From contig JAZDOH010000090.1 in NCBI GenBank assembly GCA_043798815.1, positions 1 to 7,224 on the forward strand: a stretch of 7,224 nucleotides of DNA. Direction: 5' to 3'. This document shows, piece by piece, positions 4,836 through 7,224 of the stretch. How positions within the stretch are numbered: position 1 is the first letter of the stretch; each line of letters begins with the position of its first letter. The position numbers and the translations under genes were made by a program. This stretch comes from JAZDOH01 sp043798815 (GTDB taxonomy: Bacteria; Patescibacteriota; Gracilibacteria; UM-FILTER-43-11). The notes under the pieces were generated by a model. It had not been told where the DNA came from. It searched no databases and saw only the letters and a program-made list of their open reading frames with translations.

Positions 4836-6122
4836 ATGAGTTTTTACCAAAACACGCTTACCAACCTTAAAAAGGCCGCTAAAATCATGAATCTTGATCC
4901 GACGGTTTTTGAAATTATTTCGCATCCTCAAAAAACGCTGACCGTTAACATTCCAGTGGACATGGATGATGGGAGCATTAGGATTTTTGAGGGGTTTCGC
5001 GTCCAGCATTCGGAACTTCGCGGACCATTCAAGGGCGGCATCCGGTATTTCCCAAAAGTGAATCTGGATGAAATCAAGGCGCTGGCTACGGAAATGACAT
5101 TTAAGTGCGCGGTCGCCAATATTCCATTAGGAGGAGGTAAGGGCGGAATCCGCTGTGATTCCAAAAAGCTTTCCGAGTGCGAACTTGAGCGATTAACGCG
5201 CAAATACGTGCAGGCGATTTACCAGATTATCGGGCCGAATCATGACATTCCCGCGCCGGACATGTACACCAACCCTCAAACGATGGCCTGGTTCATGGAT
5301 GAATACAGCCGGCTTTCAAATCAATATCTCCCCGGCGTTGTGACGGGCAAACCGTTGGCAGTTGGCGGATCGCTAGGGCGCGACACGGCCACAGCGCAGG
5401 GAGGAGCTTATGTGCTGGAGGAATTCTTTAAACAGCAGGGCAAAAAAACCAAGGGGCTCAAGGCCATCGTCCAGGGTTTTGGAAATGCCGGACAGTTCGC
5501 CATAGAAATTTTGCATAAAATGGGTTACACGATTGTTGGCACCAGCGATTCCCAGGGCGGAATTTATAATTCTAAGGGTCTTGATCCTAAAAAATTGAAG
5601 GAGGTAAAAAAGGCGGAGGGTACGGTCGCCAAATATCCGGACGGCAAGCGCGTGAGCGCCATCGGAATTGTGGAACAGCCTTGCGACGTGCTCGTGCTAG
5701 CGGCAATGGAAAATCAGGTGACCAGCAAAAACGTTAAGCGCATTAAAACTAAGGTGATTCTAGAACTGGCCAATGGCCCCACCAGCGCTGAAGCGGACGC
5801 GTCTTTGGCTAAGAGGGGCATTTCGATCATTCCGGATATTCTTGCCAACTCCGGCGGTGTGACGGTTTCTTACTTTGAATGGGTGCAAAACCAGATGCAA
5901 TATTATTGGCCGCTCGAAGAAGTACAAAGCAAATTGCATCGCCTGATCACCGACGCGCTCAAGGAAGTGCTGAAAATACAGAAGGAATTTGGCTGCACAC
6001 TCCGGGAATCCGCTTATGTTTTGGGTTTCCGACGGTTAGAAGCCGCTATGAAAGCGCGCGGAAAAACCAACACACCAATGCGTTGTATAAAAATTAACGG
6101 AAAAAACGTATGCAAAATTTAA
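4836..6122 (+). CDS. gdhA: glutamate dehydrogenase (Glu/Leu/Phe/Val dehydrogenase family)
   Basis: The 428-residue product has the length and motifs of the hexameric GDH family, which interconverts glutamate with 2-oxoglutarate and ammonia using NAD(P). Visible in order: FKGGIRY (65-71) with a substrate-binding Lys, MTFKCAVANIPLGGGKGG (87-104) with Lys90 and the catalytic Lys102, GPNHDIPAPDM (133-143) with the catalytic Asp region, GGSLGRDTAT (177-186), the dinucleotide-binding GFGNAGQ (214-220), LANGPT (311-316) and PDILANSGGVTVSYFEWVQN (333-352). All key residues are present. The coenzyme cannot be fixed by eye. The C-terminal tail after about 411 ends with two Cys (417 and 426) and looks lineage-specific. 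The leader is very AT-rich with no Shine-Dalgarno sequence. The stop overlaps the next gene by 13 bases, so the two are likely co-transcribed. Leu or Phe dehydrogenase is less likely given the GDH-type DIPAPDM and FEWVQN blocks. Confidence 0.93.
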   Translation: MSFYQNTLTNLKKAAKIMNLDPTVFEIISHPQKTLTVNIPVDMDDGSIRIFEGFRVQHSELRGPFKGGIRYFPKVNLDEIKALATEMTFKCAVANIPLGGGKGGIRCDSKKLSECELERLTRKYVQAIYQIIGPNHDIPAPDMYTNPQTMAWFMDEYSRLSNQYLPGVVTGKPLAVGGSLGRDTATAQGGAYVLEEFFKQQGKKTKGLKAIVQGFGNAGQFAIEILHKMGYTIVGTSDSQGGIYNSKGLDPKKLKEVKKAEGTVAKYPDGKRVSAIGIVEQPCDVLVLAAMENQVTSKNVKRIKTKVILELANGPTSAEADASLAKRGISIIPDILANSGGVTVSYFEWVQNQMQYYWPLEEVQSKLHRLITDALKEVLKIQKEFGCTLRESAYVLGFRRLEAAMKARGKTNTPMRCIKINGKNVCKI

Positions 6123-6562
6123 AAGAGAAAATTATTGCCGACCTCACGGCAGCCATGAAGGCGCGTGAGGAGCTCAAAACGAGTACGATCCGCATGCTCA
6201 AGGCTGAAATCATGAAATTTGAAGTGAGCGGAGTGGATAAAGTGGCTACCGATGAGGTGGTGGTGGATTTGATCAAAAAGGGCATCAAACAACGCCGTGA
6301 AGCCTCTGAGGGATTTACCAAGGGTGGTAATCAGGCTTCCTCAGAAAAAGAGCTCGCTGAAATCAAGATTCTTGAAGTTTACTTGCCAGCACAAATGAAT
6401 GAAGACGCGCTAAAGGAGATCGTGAAGCAAGTGATCGCGGAAATGAAAGCCACCCCCGCTGATTTTGGAAAGGTAATGGGCGCTGTGATGGGTAAAGTGA
6501 AGGGTAAAGCGGATGGTAATCTGGTAAGCAAGGCGGTGAAGGAACTTCTCCAAAATATTTGA
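6110..6562 (+). CDS. yqeY: GatB/YqeY domain protein
   Basis: The 150-residue protein matches the YqeY family throughout: an N-terminal helical part with MKAREELKTSTIRMLKAEI (16-34), a middle block with IKKGIKQRREA and the following LAEIKILEVYLPAQM, and a C-terminal part with the DFGKVMGAVMGKVKGKADG pattern and closing VKELL. The family is related to the tail domain of GatB, the tRNA-dependent amidotransferase subunit, and is thought to contact tRNA, but its exact role is not settled. It is soluble with no signal or membrane segment. The ATG lies 13 bases inside the end of gdhA in another frame, with a weak GGA upstream, suggesting coupled translation; the first residues MQNLKEKI fit the family start. 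No catalytic residues can be assigned. Confidence 0.9.
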   Translation: MQNLKEKIIADLTAAMKAREELKTSTIRMLKAEIMKFEVSGVDKVATDEVVVDLIKKGIKQRREASEGFTKGGNQASSEKELAEIKILEVYLPAQMNEDALKEIVKQVIAEMKATPADFGKVMGAVMGKVKGKADGNLVSKAVKELLQNI

Positions 6563-6578
6563 GACTATTGCGACTATT

Positions 6579-7224
6579 ATGAATAAATCTCACATCGCTT
6601 GTTCGTGGGCGCTCCCCATCACCATCGCGAAAGGCGAAGGGTGCGTGCTTTTTGACGAAGCGGGAAAAAAGTACATCGATTTCGCGGGAGGGTGGTGCGT
6701 AGGTACTCACGGATGGGGAAATCATGAGATAGCGGAGGCGGTGATTGAAGAAGCTAAGCATGCCCTGTATGTTCCCCCGACACTTTTATGGAAAAAATGG
6801 GAGGAGCTGGCGAATTTGCTTGTCAGGCACGCTCCCGGAGGAAGGCTCACACGCGTTTACCGCTGCTGCAGCGGGTCGGAAGCGGTGGAATTCGCGATCA
6901 AATGTGCTCGTGCCGCTACGAGGAAAAACACGATTGTTTCCGTGGATGGTGTTTATCATGGGCATACGTACGGAGCGGCGTCGGTTGGCAACGCGATTGG
7001 CCGGCACATGGGTCCCGGAGTTCCGCTCTGCAAAAAGATTCCCCTCCCCCGATCACCAGAGAGTGCGGCGGAAGGGCTGAAGATGTTTGAAGAATATTTG
7101 AAAGAGGGTGATGTGGCAGCCTTTTTGAGCGAACCAGTTTTCAGTAATGCCGGCGTGTTCATTCCTCCATCCAATTTTTACCCACGCGTGCAGGAACTTT
7201 GCAAAAAATATGGCGCGCTTTTGG
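6579..7224 (+). CDS. class III PLP-dependent aminotransferase, 3' end beyond the window
   Basis: An open frame starts at ATG 6579 and runs off the right edge after 215 codons, so it is partial. The translated N-terminal half is typical of class III (fold type I) aminotransferases: an opening GEGCVLFDEAGKKYIDFAGG (19-38), the PLP-phosphate block CSGSEAVEFAIKCARAAT (97-114), VYHGHTYGA (125-133) with the aromatic and His near the ring, and SEPVFSNAGVFIPP (184-197) followed by LCKKYGALL. The DEVxTG aspartate and the Schiff-base lysine would lie past the edge. The family transfers amino groups, often between ornithine, acetylornithine, 4-aminobutyrate or glutamate semialdehyde and a keto acid; the substrate here cannot be told. 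GTHGWGNHEI replaces the more usual GH-hP segment. It begins 16 bases after yqeY without a Shine-Dalgarno sequence, probably in the gdhA operon, so glutamate is a plausible partner. Confidence 0.9.
   Translation, partial: MNKSHIACSWALPITIAKGEGCVLFDEAGKKYIDFAGGWCVGTHGWGNHEIAEAVIEEAKHALYVPPTLLWKKWEELANLLVRHAPGGRLTRVYRCCSGSEAVEFAIKCARAATRKNTIVSVDGVYHGHTYGAASVGNAIGRHMGPGVPLCKKIPLPRSPESAAEGLKMFEEYLKEGDVAAFLSEPVFSNAGVFIPPSNFYPRVQELCKKYGALL

Noticed and set aside
6745..7174. Several 70-110 codon frames on both strands near the right edge
   Set aside because: They overlap the class III aminotransferase frame beginning at 6579, which has clear family motifs and runs off the window.

Overview
This window looks like a piece of a bacterial chromosome of mixed base composition. 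The standard genetic code fits, because TGA ends rsmH and the yqeY-like gene. Most starts have no clear Shine-Dalgarno sequence, and a GC-rich palindrome sits in frame inside rsmH. Together with a shortened cell-division cluster and the style of the proteins, this suggests a candidate-phylum (Patescibacteria/Peregrinibacteria-like) organism. That placement is inference; no rRNA or other decisive marker is present.

Left part (1-931). A minus-strand gene at 104-562 encodes a small membrane-anchored protein with eight cysteines. It is closely bracketed by a 25-bp imperfect inverted repeat (71-95 and 574-598, 21/25 matching), so the roughly 530-bp unit resembles a small single-gene cassette. From 599 to 911 lies AT-rich DNA with no convincing gene. 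It holds a possible sigma70 promoter and two TTGTACA boxes, and it ends in a terminator-like hairpin directly before rsmH.

Cell-envelope block (938-3405, plus strand). rsmH (16S rRNA C1402 N4-methyltransferase) overlaps an ftsL-like septum gene by ATGA, and alr (alanine racemase) follows after 9 bases. This resembles the start of a division and cell wall cluster without mraZ, and with alr where a transpeptidase or mur gene would usually follow.

Kinase-like locus (3467-4773). Two open frames are the halves of one Hanks-type Ser/Thr kinase-like protein of about 435 residues, separated by what looks like a single missing T in a T run. The kinase fold is easy to follow, but the beta3 Lys is Arg, the HRD Asp is Gly and DFG reads DAN, so the product is probably a pseudokinase or a decaying gene.

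Nitrogen-metabolism block (4836 to the end). A Glu dehydrogenase overlaps a YqeY-family gene by 13 bases. After 16 more bases comes a class III PLP aminotransferase that runs off the right edge. Glutamate made or used by the dehydrogenase could feed the aminotransferase; the pathway cannot be fixed from this window.
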